Positions 54,757-63,381 of a stretch of 64,000 nt of DNA are shown here, piece after piece. A program made the position numbers and the translations under genes. The stretch's first letter is position 1, and every line of letters begins with the position of its first letter. The notes beneath the pieces were generated by a model. It had not been told where the DNA came from. It ran no database searches and worked only from the letters and a program-made list of their open reading frames with translations. Source of the DNA: an uncultured Atopobium sp. (GTDB taxonomy: Bacteria > Actinomycetota > Coriobacteriia > Coriobacteriales > Atopobiaceae); NCBI GenBank assembly GCA_946997485.1, contig CAMPVF010000005.1, positions 1-64,000 of the forward strand, given 5' to 3'.

Positions 54757-54797
54757 AGTATTCTGTGTTTGTTAGTACAAGTTAACCGGACACTAAC
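54757..54797 (-). promoter_or_regulatory. Possible promoter with overlapping inverted repeat
   Basis: On the minus strand TTAACT (54780-54785) and AATACT (54757-54762) are 17 bp apart, each 4/6 to consensus. GTTAGT-N15-ACTAAC (54771-54797) is an inverted repeat over the -35, a layout typical of a repressor operator. Confidence 0.35.
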
Positions 54798-54969
54798 TTT
54801 ACCTGCGCAAACCATGTTTACTGTTGGGAGCGGGCAACAAAAATAGTTGGCAAGTTATGGTGGAATTGTGTGTACAGGTGGCGAGAAAGGCTGCATCTCT
54901 CCCGCGTTTACGGGTAATGCGAGCCCCGTGTCAACATCGCGCACATGAAGGCGCATCAGCATCGCACAC

Positions 54970-54993
54970 AAAAAAGGCGCCCAAAGGACGCCT
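54970..54993 (-). terminator. Rho-independent terminator of tRNA-Arg (CCT)
   Basis: On the minus strand AGGCGTCC-TTT-GGGCGCCT followed by TTTTT, 12 bp after the tRNA 3' end. Confidence 0.9.
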
Positions 54994-55004
54994 GTTATAG
55001 GTGA

Positions 55005-55080
55005 TGGTGACCCCGATTGGATTCGAACCAACGACACCAGGTTTAGGAAACCTGTGCTCTATCCCCTGAGCTACGAGGCC
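55005..55080 (-). tRNA. tRNA-Arg (anticodon CCT)
   Basis: Acceptor GGCCTCG with CGGGGTC (two G-T pairs), anticodon stem CAGGT/ACCTG around loop TTCCTAA (anticodon CCT), T-arm TTGGTTCGAATCCAA, encoded CCA. Confidence 0.96.
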
Positions 55081-55140
55081 AAAACTGTGTGAGCTGTGTT
55101 TATTATGACACAAGCCCGCGGCAGGTGCACGCCTGCCACA

Positions 55141-55842
55141 CTAACGCCTAAAAAATGCCTTAACCGATTGCAACAATCCGGGATTAGCTTGTTTTTCGGC
55201 TTCAACGCGTGCAGCCTCGTCATTCAAAATAGAAATGAGCTTTTTGGTAGTCATGCCCGCAACGCGATCGTCGGTAATGCGGCGAAGCGGACGCGTGGTG
55301 CGTATGTCATAAATAAACGAAATAATAACCAGAGCATATGCAACAACAATAAGCCCAATAACCACCATGCCTGCCGGCGACGTGGGCGCGTTGTACGCTT
55401 CCCTGTAGCACAAATTTACAATCCAGGAGCACACAATAGCAGCAAAGCCGGTACCCAACATCGACCAGGTAATGTGCTGGTGGTGACGGTACTCAGGATT
55501 GCGGTTGAGTAAAATACGCGACACCGTAAGACGCCTATCGCGATCATCGCGCTCTTGCGCACGGGCACGGCGGCGCTCAACCTTACTCATCTGCGACACA
55601 GGTGGTTTTTTCGATGCTTCGCGCACGCCGGCCGCCTTTTCGCGCGCAGGTTTTGCGCGTGCGCTCGACGATTTAAGCGCGCCTTTCTTTTCGCCTGCAG
55701 GTGCATTTGCGCTGGTTGCAGCTTCACCACGACCATCACGCGCGGCTGTATCTGTCTCAGCTTTGGCGTCGTTGCCAAACGGAAGAGTGCCTGCGCGTTT
55801 TGCTTCTTCTTTAGCTGCGTTAATGGTGTCTAACAGTGACAT
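55141..55842 (-). CDS. Conserved-looking membrane protein of unknown function
   Basis: 233 aa. The N-terminal half is a disordered, Lys/Ala/Arg-rich stretch (AKEEAKRAGTLPFGN, later VERRRARAQERDDRDRR), followed by two transmembrane helices (TWSMLGTGFAAIVCSWIV and GMVVIGLIVVAYALVIISFI) and a cytoplasmic tail (MTTKKLISILNDEAARVEAEKQ). No catalytic motif seen. ATG 55842 has GGAGTAGGC at good spacing. Lies between tRNA-Arg and the histidine kinase, probably with its own promoter. Confidence 0.8.
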   Translation of the reverse strand: MSLLDTINAAKEEAKRAGTLPFGNDAKAETDTAARDGRGEAATSANAPAGEKKGALKSSSARAKPAREKAAGVREASKKPPVSQMSKVERRRARAQERDDRDRRLTVSRILLNRNPEYRHHQHITWSMLGTGFAAIVCSWIVNLCYREAYNAPTSPAGMVVIGLIVVAYALVIISFIYDIRTTRPLRRITDDRVAGMTTKKLISILNDEAARVEAEKQANPGLLQSVKAFFRR

Positions 55843-56064
55843 GCCTACTCCTTACCACCACGAAAACGCCTTATGCGCGGTGGTGTTCTTCATTGTTTGC
55901 GTATATGAGCGTATCACATACTACAGCACTTTCTCAACCAATTTTTGTGCTGCGCTACACACGTGTTGAAAAAAGAGCAGCTCACTCCACGTTCACCTTC
56001 ATCCCCGCCCCGTGTTCAGTATGCATGAGCGTGCGGTTCACGTTCAGGTTCCATGCGCGCGCGG

Positions 56065-56082
56065 TTCAAGTTCAAGTTCAAG
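56065..56082. repeat. TTCAAG hexamer repeat
   Basis: Three perfect TTCAAG units, with further GTTCA/GTTCAC variants on both sides (55980-56095), in the 265-bp gap between the membrane protein and the histidine kinase. No gene in the gap. Confidence 0.65.
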
Positions 56083-56107
56083 TTCAGTTCACCATAACAG
56101 CGGACAC

Positions 56108-57754
56108 CTACATGCTTATAGCGTGCGTTTGTCCTTCTGCCACAGGCTGAACAAAGGGGATACTCAGCGTAAACGTGGTTCCCTTGCCCAGGGTTGATTC
56201 CACCGAAATACGGCCGTGGTGCTTATCGATAATTTCCTTCGTAAGCGCAAGACCAATGCCCAAACCGCCCGAAACACGTCCGCGGCTTGCGTCAGAGCGC
56301 CAAAAGCGCGCAAAGACGCGCGGAATATCCTCTTTTGCAATACCAATACCCGTGTCGCTCACAAAAATGTTCACTTCACTACGCGTTTTCGAAATACCCG
56401 CAACAACCCAGCCGTCGCTTGGTGTATAGCGCAGCGCGTTTGACAAAATGTTAGTAACCGCCTCACGAATAAGGTCGCTATCCATTTCTACCATGCATTC
56501 ATGCTCGTTTGTTTTGTCGTCAAAGCGCAAACGTAAGCCCCGCTCAGAAAACATTTGCTGCTGCATGGCAACAAGGCTTTTTACCAGGTACACAGCGTCG
56601 GACGTTTCAATTTTAAGGGCACGCGTGCCATTTTCAATACGCGACAGGCGAAGCATGGCATCTACCAGGCGCGATAGGCGTCTTACCTCGGCTGCAACAG
56701 TTTCGTAGTGCTCGTTATCGGCGGGAAGCACACCGTCTTGCATACCTTCCACCGTTGCCAGCATCGCCATAAGCGGCGTGCGCAGCTCGTGAGCAACATC
56801 CGACGTAAGCCTATGTTCAAATTTAATGTCGCGCTCAAGTTCGCTTGCCATACTATCAAAGGTTTCAGCAAGCCGACCAATTTCGTCGTCGCCCGTAAGC
56901 CCCGTTCGCGCAGTTAAATCACCATTTCGTATTTGTGCGGCGGTAGACGTAATGCGCTTTATCGGCTTGGTAAATGCGTGCGATGCGCCATACGAAAGCG
57001 CACATGCAAGCAAAATAGCAATGGTTGCAGCTGCTAAAATTGCAGCGTACGAATTGCGACGAAACACATCGTCGCTTTTTGTTACGAGCGATTCAGAACC
57101 AAACGCCCACAAGCGCACCGCGCCCAAATATTCACCATCGCGTGACAAAATATCCGCGGATGCAGTAGCATTTTCGCTGATAGGCTGCCCGTCGTCGTTG
57201 GTAGGCACGGGAACCGAACGCGACGTTTGTGCATCGCGCGACGGCAGCGCCTCACCCACCTTAGAGCCAACAAGCACGTTGCCATACAGCACGTTGCCTT
57301 GTGCATCGGTAATTTCAATGCCTACATCACTTGGCAAGGCAAGCGATGCTGCACCCGTTATTACCGAATTTTCCCAACCTCCATAGCGTGAATACTGTTT
57401 GCCCAGCGTAGTGGCTATTTTTTGTGCCATGTGCTGCATGCCGCTGCGCGTGTACGACTGGAACTGGTCTTCCCATACAACAGCCAACACAATGCTTAAA
57501 ATAACCGCGGTCATAAACGCCGTAAGTGCAAAATACGCGGTCATGCGCCCCGTAAACGTTTTTGCAGGACGCGTTGAGGCGTTGTGCCCCATGGTGTTAA
57601 ACAGCACTTTTGCAGGGTCATCCACTTCACCGCGAAAATCGGCATACAGTGCATCCTGCATCGTTTCATACAGCTCTTTTTGAGGAGCTGGCGAGGATGC
57701 CTGCGCATTGTTATCGTTAGGTTGAGTGGGCAACTCATTGGTGGGTTGGGTCAT
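56108..57754 (-). CDS. Sensor histidine kinase of two-component system
   Basis: 548 aa. Cytoplasmic N-terminus of ~70 residues, helix 1 (72-94), extracellular sensor region (95-235), helix 2 (236-257), HAMP (258-312), phospho-acceptor H322 in DVAHELRTP, then HATPase with NILSNALRYTP, DTGIGIAKEDIPRVFARFWR and GGLGIGLALTKEI. Autophosphorylates and passes phosphate to the regulator encoded just upstream. GAGGTGA lies before ATG 57754. A terminator-like hairpin separates it from the regulator gene. Confidence 0.94.
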   Translation of the reverse strand: MTQPTNELPTQPNDNNAQASSPAPQKELYETMQDALYADFRGEVDDPAKVLFNTMGHNASTRPAKTFTGRMTAYFALTAFMTAVILSIVLAVVWEDQFQSYTRSGMQHMAQKIATTLGKQYSRYGGWENSVITGAASLALPSDVGIEITDAQGNVLYGNVLVGSKVGEALPSRDAQTSRSVPVPTNDDGQPISENATASADILSRDGEYLGAVRLWAFGSESLVTKSDDVFRRNSYAAILAAATIAILLACALSYGASHAFTKPIKRITSTAAQIRNGDLTARTGLTGDDEIGRLAETFDSMASELERDIKFEHRLTSDVAHELRTPLMAMLATVEGMQDGVLPADNEHYETVAAEVRRLSRLVDAMLRLSRIENGTRALKIETSDAVYLVKSLVAMQQQMFSERGLRLRFDDKTNEHECMVEMDSDLIREAVTNILSNALRYTPSDGWVVAGISKTRSEVNIFVSDTGIGIAKEDIPRVFARFWRSDASRGRVSGGLGIGLALTKEIIDKHHGRISVESTLGKGTTFTLSIPFVQPVAEGQTHAISM

Positions 57755-57802
57755 ATAATCACCTCGGATACCGTGAAGAATGTGCGCGGGTTATACACGT
57801 GC

Positions 57803-57838
57803 AAAAAACCCTGAACCCAAACAAGCGGGCGCAGGGTT
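57803..57838 (-). terminator. Rho-independent terminator between response regulator and kinase
   Basis: On the minus strand AACCCTGCGCCCG pairs with TGGG…CAGGGTT and is followed by six T. It lies between two genes that normally are co-transcribed, so it may act as a partial terminator or the kinase has its own promoter. Confidence 0.75.
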
Positions 57839-57901
57839 TATACCTATCAACGGTGCAGCTACCATGCAGCTAATCGTGCAGCACCTCATGCAACACGCGT
57901 G

Positions 57902-58624
57902 CTACGACTGCGTAGAAGTCGATGCACCCGCAGGAGCTTCAAAACGATACCCAACGCCGTGCACGGTGTACAACCAGCGCGGATTGCGCGGATCGTCGCC
58001 CAACTTTGCGCGAAGATTCTTTACGTGACTATCAATCGTGCGCTCGTAGCCCTCAAAATCGTAACCGAGCACTTTCTCAACAAGCTCCATGCGCGTATAC
58101 ACGCGTCCCGGATAGCGAGCAAGGGTGGTGAGCAGCTTAAACTCCGATGCTGTAAGGTCGATTTCTTTGTTTTCAACAAGAACTTTATGACCCGAAATAT
58201 CAATAACAAGCTGACCAAAGTCGAGCACCTCAAGCGCGGGCTCAGCTTCGCTATGAGCACGACGCAACAGCGCACGTACACGAGCAACCAGCTCACGCGG
58301 AGAGAACGGCTTAATGAGATAGTCGTCGGCGCCCAGCTCAAGACCAATAATCCTGTCTTCTACCTCGCCTTTTGCGGTAAGCATAATAATGGGAACGTTA
58401 GAAGTTTCGCGCACGGCACGACATACGCGCTCGCCCGAAAGTTTGGGCAGCATAAGGTCGAGGATAATAAGATCGAATGAATGCTTCTCAAATTCCTCAA
58501 GAGCGTTTTGACCATCGCCAACACCGCGAACGAAATAACCTTCACGCTCAAGATATGCACTCACTGCTTCGCGAATGGTTTTCTCGTCTTCTACTAAAAG
58601 TATGCGCTTTTCATCTGAAGCCAT
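57902..58624 (-). CDS. OmpR/PhoB-family response regulator
   Basis: 240 aa. Receiver domain (5-120) with acidic pocket VEDE, phospho-acceptor D56 (LIILDLMLP), T and K (LTAKG, LIKPFSPREL), then a winged-helix effector (about 135-230, ASEFKLLTTLARYPGRVYTRMEL, TIDSHVKNLRAKLGDD, YTVHGVGYRF). The open frame begins at 58663, but ATG 58624 follows GGAGGCCTCC and gives the normal start. Works with the kinase downstream. Confidence 0.95.
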   Translation of the reverse strand: MASDEKRILLVEDEKTIREAVSAYLEREGYFVRGVGDGQNALEEFEKHSFDLIILDLMLPKLSGERVCRAVRETSNVPIIMLTAKGEVEDRIIGLELGADDYLIKPFSPRELVARVRALLRRAHSEAEPALEVLDFGQLVIDISGHKVLVENKEIDLTASEFKLLTTLARYPGRVYTRMELVEKVLGYDFEGYERTIDSHVKNLRAKLGDDPRNPRWLYTVHGVGYRFEAPAGASTSTQS

Positions 58625-58717
58625 GGAGGCCTCCTTTACTATCGAGAAGATACATGTTTGCAATCAGAATTTTACATATATAGTTTAACATCAAAATTGG
58701 CGCGCAAGAGCGTAATA

Positions 58718-59986
58718 TTACATGCTAAACAAACGTACCACCATATTTTTTGGATAGCCGGTGTCTTTGTCCTTAATGGTTGCATAGGTAACAAAGGTTT
58801 TCTGCTCGCCCGCACACGCAGGGTACTCACCAAAGTCGCTACACCGGTTTGCCGCAGGCAGCACCGAATAGCTCTTGGTAGCCGTGTTAATCACAAAGTA
58901 CGACGTGCGATTGCGCACAATAAACGTGTCGCCACAGCCGCATACGGGCGCAGACGGCTCGCGCGAAAGCACGCACAGTCCATCGGTAGTGCCAATGTAC
59001 GTGCCCATTTTGCCCAACAAACCACCCGATTGGTAATTTGCTGCAATCGAAAATGCAAATTTGTTCGAAATATATTGAACGTCAAGCGGTGCCACGCCGC
59101 TCGGTAGCGTAAGCGTAGCGATAGTCGAGCTAAATCCACTCGACAGCGTATACGCATTCATGCAATAAAGCTGACTTTTTTGCACCGTTAAGCGAGGAAC
59201 TAGCACGCACGTGCCCTTTGAAATGCTCGGCGGACACGCAAACCTCCCGTTTGACTCAACTACCTGCTGCGCTTGCTCATCACCAAGCTTCCATATATAT
59301 GCATACGAATGAGAACGCGCCTTTGACTTTTTTGGATGAGGACACACCTGCCACACCACACTCGACCCCGAAACCGCAAACTGCGCAGGCAAATAATCGC
59401 TGGTAGATTGCCACAATTCCAACACACTGCCGTGGGTGGCACCGTTTGCCATTGCTTGTGCATACAGCGACCAGTTGTGCGTTACCACATCAAGCTCAAT
59501 CCATGCATACAACGCGTTTGAGCAGCGCACATCATAAATCACGTAATTTGCACTGTCTTTAGTGTACACATCGGCAATAACGTCGCTTATCGTGCCTTTT
59601 TCGAGCGACAACACGCAGCCCTTAACCATAGGCAGTGCCAGCGCCGAAGGACTAATGGCGGCAATCATGGTGCCGTCCGACGGGTAAAACGTGGTGCCGC
59701 GCGGAAACTCCCAGGCAGAGCCCGCTTTAAGCGGCATGTCAACCACGCTGTAATTGCTCTCGTTGGTTTGCGGGTCGATGATGTAGTCGGCGGGAATATC
59801 AGTTACCACGCCCGGTTGAGAAGGCGCACTCGCGCGCTTACATCCGCTGGTAGATACCGCAATTGCCGCAAGGGTGCCTGCTGCTGAGGTTGCACGCAAA
59901 AAACCTCGGCGGCTAAGACCCCACCTGCTGCGCGCCGCGGCCGGGTGGGCATGTGTGTTAGTATCCAATATGCGGGGTAACTTCAT
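58718..59986 (-). CDS. Predicted Tat-exported lipoprotein
   Basis: 422 aa. The N-terminus carries a twin-arginine motif (SRRGFLRA), a hydrophobic core (AAGTLAAIAVS) and a lipobox ending in Cys (STSGC), so export folded through Tat and lipid anchoring are expected. The remainder has many repeated beta-strand-like segments (YVIYDVRCSNALYAWIELD, SVVWQVCPHP, IGTTDGLCVLS) that suggest a beta-propeller; family not recognised. The open frame reaches 60082; ATG 59986 gives a proper signal. Sits 101 bp after purB in the same direction. Confidence 0.8.
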   Translation of the reverse strand: MKLPRILDTNTHAHPAAARSRWGLSRRGFLRATSAAGTLAAIAVSTSGCKRASAPSQPGVVTDIPADYIIDPQTNESNYSVVDMPLKAGSAWEFPRGTTFYPSDGTMIAAISPSALALPMVKGCVLSLEKGTISDVIADVYTKDSANYVIYDVRCSNALYAWIELDVVTHNWSLYAQAMANGATHGSVLELWQSTSDYLPAQFAVSGSSVVWQVCPHPKKSKARSHSYAYIWKLGDEQAQQVVESNGRFACPPSISKGTCVLVPRLTVQKSQLYCMNAYTLSSGFSSTIATLTLPSGVAPLDVQYISNKFAFSIAANYQSGGLLGKMGTYIGTTDGLCVLSREPSAPVCGCGDTFIVRNRTSYFVINTATKSYSVLPAANRCSDFGEYPACAGEQKTFVTYATIKDKDTGYPKNMVVRLFSM

Positions 59987-60087
59987 ACTCAAACTTTCTT
60001 TATGCGCGGGAACGCCCAACTGCCGTGTGGCATGACTGATCAACCGCAAACACAGCAGCTCGGCCACCATAGCAACGCCCACGCGCG

Positions 60088-61431
60088 CTAAAACTCCAAG
60101 CCTTTCAACCTGTCAAATACCACATCAACGTGGTGCAAAAACGTATGCGGATCAAAAATTGCATCAAGCGTAGCCGCCGAAAGCGTGCAGCGCTCGTCCT
60201 TTTCAAGAAAATCACGCAACGTGTGCTGGCCTGTACAATGCTGAATTTCGTGCCACGTGCTCATCGAAGCCTTTTGCACCACAGCGTAGGCGTCTTCGCG
60301 CGTAATACCCGTGTCTACCAGCGCAAGCAGCACCTTTGACGAAAAAATAAGGCCGCGCGTTTGGTTCAAATTGTATTTCATGCGCTCCGGATACAGCACA
60401 AGCCCCTTCACAATGCGCAACAAACAGTGCAGCATGTGGTCGAGGGCAATAAAACTATCCGCCTGCGCCACGCGCTCAGCCGATGAGTGACTAATGTCGC
60501 GCTCGTGCCACAGCGCCACGTTATCATAGGCTACCTGCGCGTTTGCCTTCACGACGCGCGCAAGACCGCACACCTTTTCGCAGGTAATGGGGTTGCGTTT
60601 ATGCGGCATGGCACTCGACCCCTTCTGACCTGCGCGAAATGGCTCTTCTGCTTCAAGCGTATCCGTTTTTTGCAGCGCGCGAATTTCAGTTGCAATACGC
60701 TCGCACGTTGCCGCGCAACATGCCAGCACGCTCGCAACAAACGCATGGTGATCGCGGCTAATTACCTGCGTAGACACCGGATCTACCGCAAGATGCAAGC
60801 GCTCGCACACAAACTGCTCAACACGTGGATCGATAGACGAATACGTGCCCACCGCACCAGAAATTGCACCATAAGCAATGTTCTGCCGCGCAAGCTGCAG
60901 TCGCTCGTAAGCACGCTTGAGCTCCCAGGCCCAGCTTGCAAACTTCAAGCCAAACACCATGGGCTCGGCGTGAATACCATGGGTTCTACCCACACACAAG
61001 GTGTCGCGTTCCTCAAACGCGCGCGTCTTGCACACCTCACCCAAGCTGCGCACTCGCTCAGATAAGCGGTCGATGGCCTGCGTTAAAATGTAGCACAGCG
61101 CCGTATCACCCAAATCGGTGCTCGTCATGCCATAATGCACCCAGCGGCTCGGCTTTGGCGCGCCCGGCTCCACATCGGCATCGATGTACTGAGCCATGTT
61201 CGTTAAAAACGCAATCACGTCGTGGTTGGTAACCTTTTCAATTTCGTCAATTTCATGGGCATCTACCTGCGCATGCGCACGTATCCACGCCGCCTCCTGC
61301 TTCGTTATGCCACTGTCGCCAATCTCCGCATGCGCCTCACACGCCAAAACTTCAACTTCCTGCCACACCTTATATTTATGAGCGAGCGAAAAAAGCTCCC
61401 CCATTTCGGGCTCTGTATACCTATCAATCAT
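60088..61431 (-). CDS. purB: Adenylosuccinate lyase
   Basis: 447 aa. Fumarase/aspartase superfamily with the signature SSAMPHKRNPI, plus YGMTSTDLGDTA and VGRTHGIHAEP. Cleaves SAICAR and adenylosuccinate in purine synthesis. ATG 61431 follows GCGAGG. No other purine genes nearby. Confidence 0.95.
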   Translation of the reverse strand: MIDRYTEPEMGELFSLAHKYKVWQEVEVLACEAHAEIGDSGITKQEAAWIRAHAQVDAHEIDEIEKVTNHDVIAFLTNMAQYIDADVEPGAPKPSRWVHYGMTSTDLGDTALCYILTQAIDRLSERVRSLGEVCKTRAFEERDTLCVGRTHGIHAEPMVFGLKFASWAWELKRAYERLQLARQNIAYGAISGAVGTYSSIDPRVEQFVCERLHLAVDPVSTQVISRDHHAFVASVLACCAATCERIATEIRALQKTDTLEAEEPFRAGQKGSSAMPHKRNPITCEKVCGLARVVKANAQVAYDNVALWHERDISHSSAERVAQADSFIALDHMLHCLLRIVKGLVLYPERMKYNLNQTRGLIFSSKVLLALVDTGITREDAYAVVQKASMSTWHEIQHCTGQHTLRDFLEKDERCTLSAATLDAIFDPHTFLHHVDVVFDRLKGLEF

Positions 61432-61491
61432 GCAAACCTCGCTTTAGCAACTCATCGTTGTGTTTATACCCGCACCGCGCTTCGTCAGCGG

Positions 61492-62304
61492 CTATTTTCC
61501 CTGCTTAATGGTAGAAAGCGGTGTAAGTTCCGCAACATCATATGCATCATCCCACGAAAGCTTTTGCCACTGGCTCGCCTCAAAATCGCCCGCGCCGTCG
61601 CCATCCTGATATGTTTTTTCGCTCACCTTTTTAAGCGTGTTGCTAAAAAATGCATACAGCTCCGACTGGCACACGCCGTCTTTTTTGCGCGTATACAGCA
61701 GCGTTTCGTGTTTTACATTGCGACTTAAATATGCCTCAACTTTGCCGCCTCTTTCCAGGTTAAATGTTGTTTTTGGATGAGTAAACGAGTCTTCATAACC
61801 GCCCGACATAAGCACAGCTGCGCTGTACGACGAAGGATTATCAGCGTTGCCGTCGGTGCCCAAAAGCACCACGTCGGCAATATTGTTTTTGTCGATGTCG
61901 CACATAAGATACTTGTATGTTTTAAATGCCGCGCCGTCCTTTTTCGCAAGGTACGTTTGCGGGTTCTTCAGCGCTTGTTCGTACTGCGTGTAGGCAACGT
62001 CAAGCTCTTTTTTACTGGTGTCGCCATTAGAATCGGCAGCACCGTTCTTGTCTTTTTTATTATCATCTACCTGCGGCTGCGTTTGCGTAGGCTGCGATTG
62101 AGCAACTTGCTGCGCGGTTTGATTTTGTTGGTGTGCCTGTTGCTGCGTTGCATACACGTATGCACCAAAGGCAACAATTCCCACAACTAACACGCCACAA
62201 ACCCCGTAAAGCAACCACGGACGTTTGGGTTTTTGCGTGTCGATGTCGGTAAATTGCCCCGGCTGATTAGACTGCGCAGGCGTGGGGTTGTTACATGTAG
62301 CCAT
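61492..62304 (-). CDS. Membrane-anchored protein of unknown function
   Basis: 270 aa. Short cytoplasmic N-terminus, one transmembrane helix (LLYGVCGVLVVGIVAFGAYVYA), a Gln/Thr-rich linker (QQQAHQQNQTAQQVAQSQ), then an extracellular domain of ~150 residues with a Asp-rich DIDKNNIADVVLLG segment of the FG-GAP/EF-hand-like kind. ATG 62304 follows AGAAGGAATT; an upstream ATG (62322) is in frame. Family not recognised. 60 bp before purB in the same direction. Confidence 0.8.
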   Translation of the reverse strand: MATCNNPTPAQSNQPGQFTDIDTQKPKRPWLLYGVCGVLVVGIVAFGAYVYATQQQAHQQNQTAQQVAQSQPTQTQPQVDDNKKDKNGAADSNGDTSKKELDVAYTQYEQALKNPQTYLAKKDGAAFKTYKYLMCDIDKNNIADVVLLGTDGNADNPSSYSAAVLMSGGYEDSFTHPKTTFNLERGGKVEAYLSRNVKHETLLYTRKKDGVCQSELYAFFSNTLKKVSEKTYQDGDGAGDFEASQWQKLSWDDAYDVAELTPLSTIKQGK

Positions 62305-62465
62305 AATTCCTTCTAACGTCATAGGTTTGTAAGACGATACATCTATTGTATCTAAAATAGCGATCGAAGATGCCCGCAACATCGCTGCACCATGCCTGCA
62401 GCACGCATGCGCCTGGCGTTCAGCAGGTATACCAGCTGCTCTGTGTGCGCGGCGTGCGCGTAGCG

Positions 62466-62516
62466 TGGCCGCGTTTCACGCGCGTTTCACGCGCGGTTCA
62501 TCCGCGATTCCCGCGC
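62466..62516. repeat. GCGTTTCACGC short tandem repeat
   Basis: CGCGTTTCACG is repeated twice and followed by degenerate GCGCGGTTCATCCGCG units. The 62305-62643 gap has no gene; promoter of the (-) gene and of tRNA-Lys must lie here. Confidence 0.55.
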
Positions 62517-62643
62517 ACAGCACAAGTCGTGGATTTCTCTTCACAAATGAACATTTTTTATTTTTTCGGGTGCATTTATTCTCGTTTTGTAGGAAAATAA
62601 TCTAGCTTATTGAGCACACCGTGCGCATAAGCGCGTGAGATGT

Positions 62644-62719
62644 GGGTCGTTAGCTCAGTTGGTAGAGCAGGGGACTTTTAATCCCAAGGTCAAGGGTTCG
62701 ACTCCCTTACGACCCACCA
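62644..62719 (+). tRNA. tRNA-Lys (anticodon TTT)
   Basis: Acceptor GGGTCGT with ACGACCC, anticodon stem GGGGA/TCCC(A) around loop CTTTTAA (anticodon TTT), T-arm AAGGGTTCGACTCCCTT, encoded CCA. Confidence 0.97.
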
Positions 62720-62877
62720 CGTTTTTTTCTTTTTCTTACATATCTTCTTTCCTTGTCTTTAACAGGCTTAATGTAAAGCCATTAGTATATTCACCATAAA
62801 CAAAAATTAGGACTTAAAGTTTGCAGAATTGCAAACAGAGATTAACGCGGAGTTCCAAAACCTTAAATTAACGGAAG

Positions 62878-62891
62878 GTAACAAATGTTAC
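62878..62891. promoter_or_regulatory. GTAAC-N4-GTTAC palindrome upstream of trp leader
   Basis: GTAACAAATGTTAC, extended at the right to GTTACAT. It is the same core as the palindrome over the glg promoter (35664-35677). It lies 38 bp before the -35 of the trp leader promoter. Confidence 0.45.
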
Positions 62892-62928
62892 ATGTTGATT
62901 TCAATTTGGGGCTAACTTCAAATAATGG

Positions 62929-62957
62929 TTGATATTCTTTACTTCTCGTACTTAAAT
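62929..62957 (+). promoter_or_regulatory. Promoter of the trp T-box transcript
   Basis: TTGATA (62929-62934), 17-bp spacer, TTAAAT (62952-62957): 5/6 and 4/6 to consensus. Start near 62964, just before the T-box Stem I. Confidence 0.6.
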
Positions 62958-62984
62958 AGTGGCAATCGAATACACCAAACCGTT

Positions 62985-63275
62985 GAAGCGGAGATAACGG
63001 CAGTGATGCCTCTACAGAGAGTCTGCGATGCTGAGAATCAGGCGAGAAACAAGCTGTCAAATGGACCGCTGAGGGCGCAGTCAAATGAAGCCGAGCGAAA
63101 GCACGCAACTTCAGAGTATTCTGCGACGTAAGACGCACGTTACGCGTCGGAAATGTGTTGGCATTTCTTAAGAGCACAAACAATGTTTGTGAATCAAGGT
63201 GGCACCGCGGATAGCACTTGCATTATGCATGCAGCATTCGTCCTTGATGGAGCATATCCATGAGGGGCGATTTTT
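62985..63275 (+). ncRNA. T-box riboswitch (tryptophan)
   Basis: T-box core AAGGTGGCACCGCGG (63196-63210). Stem I shows AGAGAG, GATGCTGAGAA and neighbouring elements near 63019-63045, followed by CAAATGGACC, where TGG (63062-63064) fits the specifier codon for Trp. The antiterminator pairs ATCAAGG (63193-63199) with CCTTGAT (63242-63248); the exclusive terminator pairs TCGTCCTT.ATGG with CCAT.AGGGGCGA (63238-63270), followed by five T. Uncharged tRNA-Trp would stabilise the antiterminator and turn on trpE. Confidence 0.92.
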
Positions 63276-63381
63276 GTTTGCTCGACATTTGCTCGACATT
63301 ATTACCGCAGGTACAACGGTGTAACGCCACAGCTAATCGGCACATCACTCCTTATGATGCACATGCACAAAGGAGGCTACC

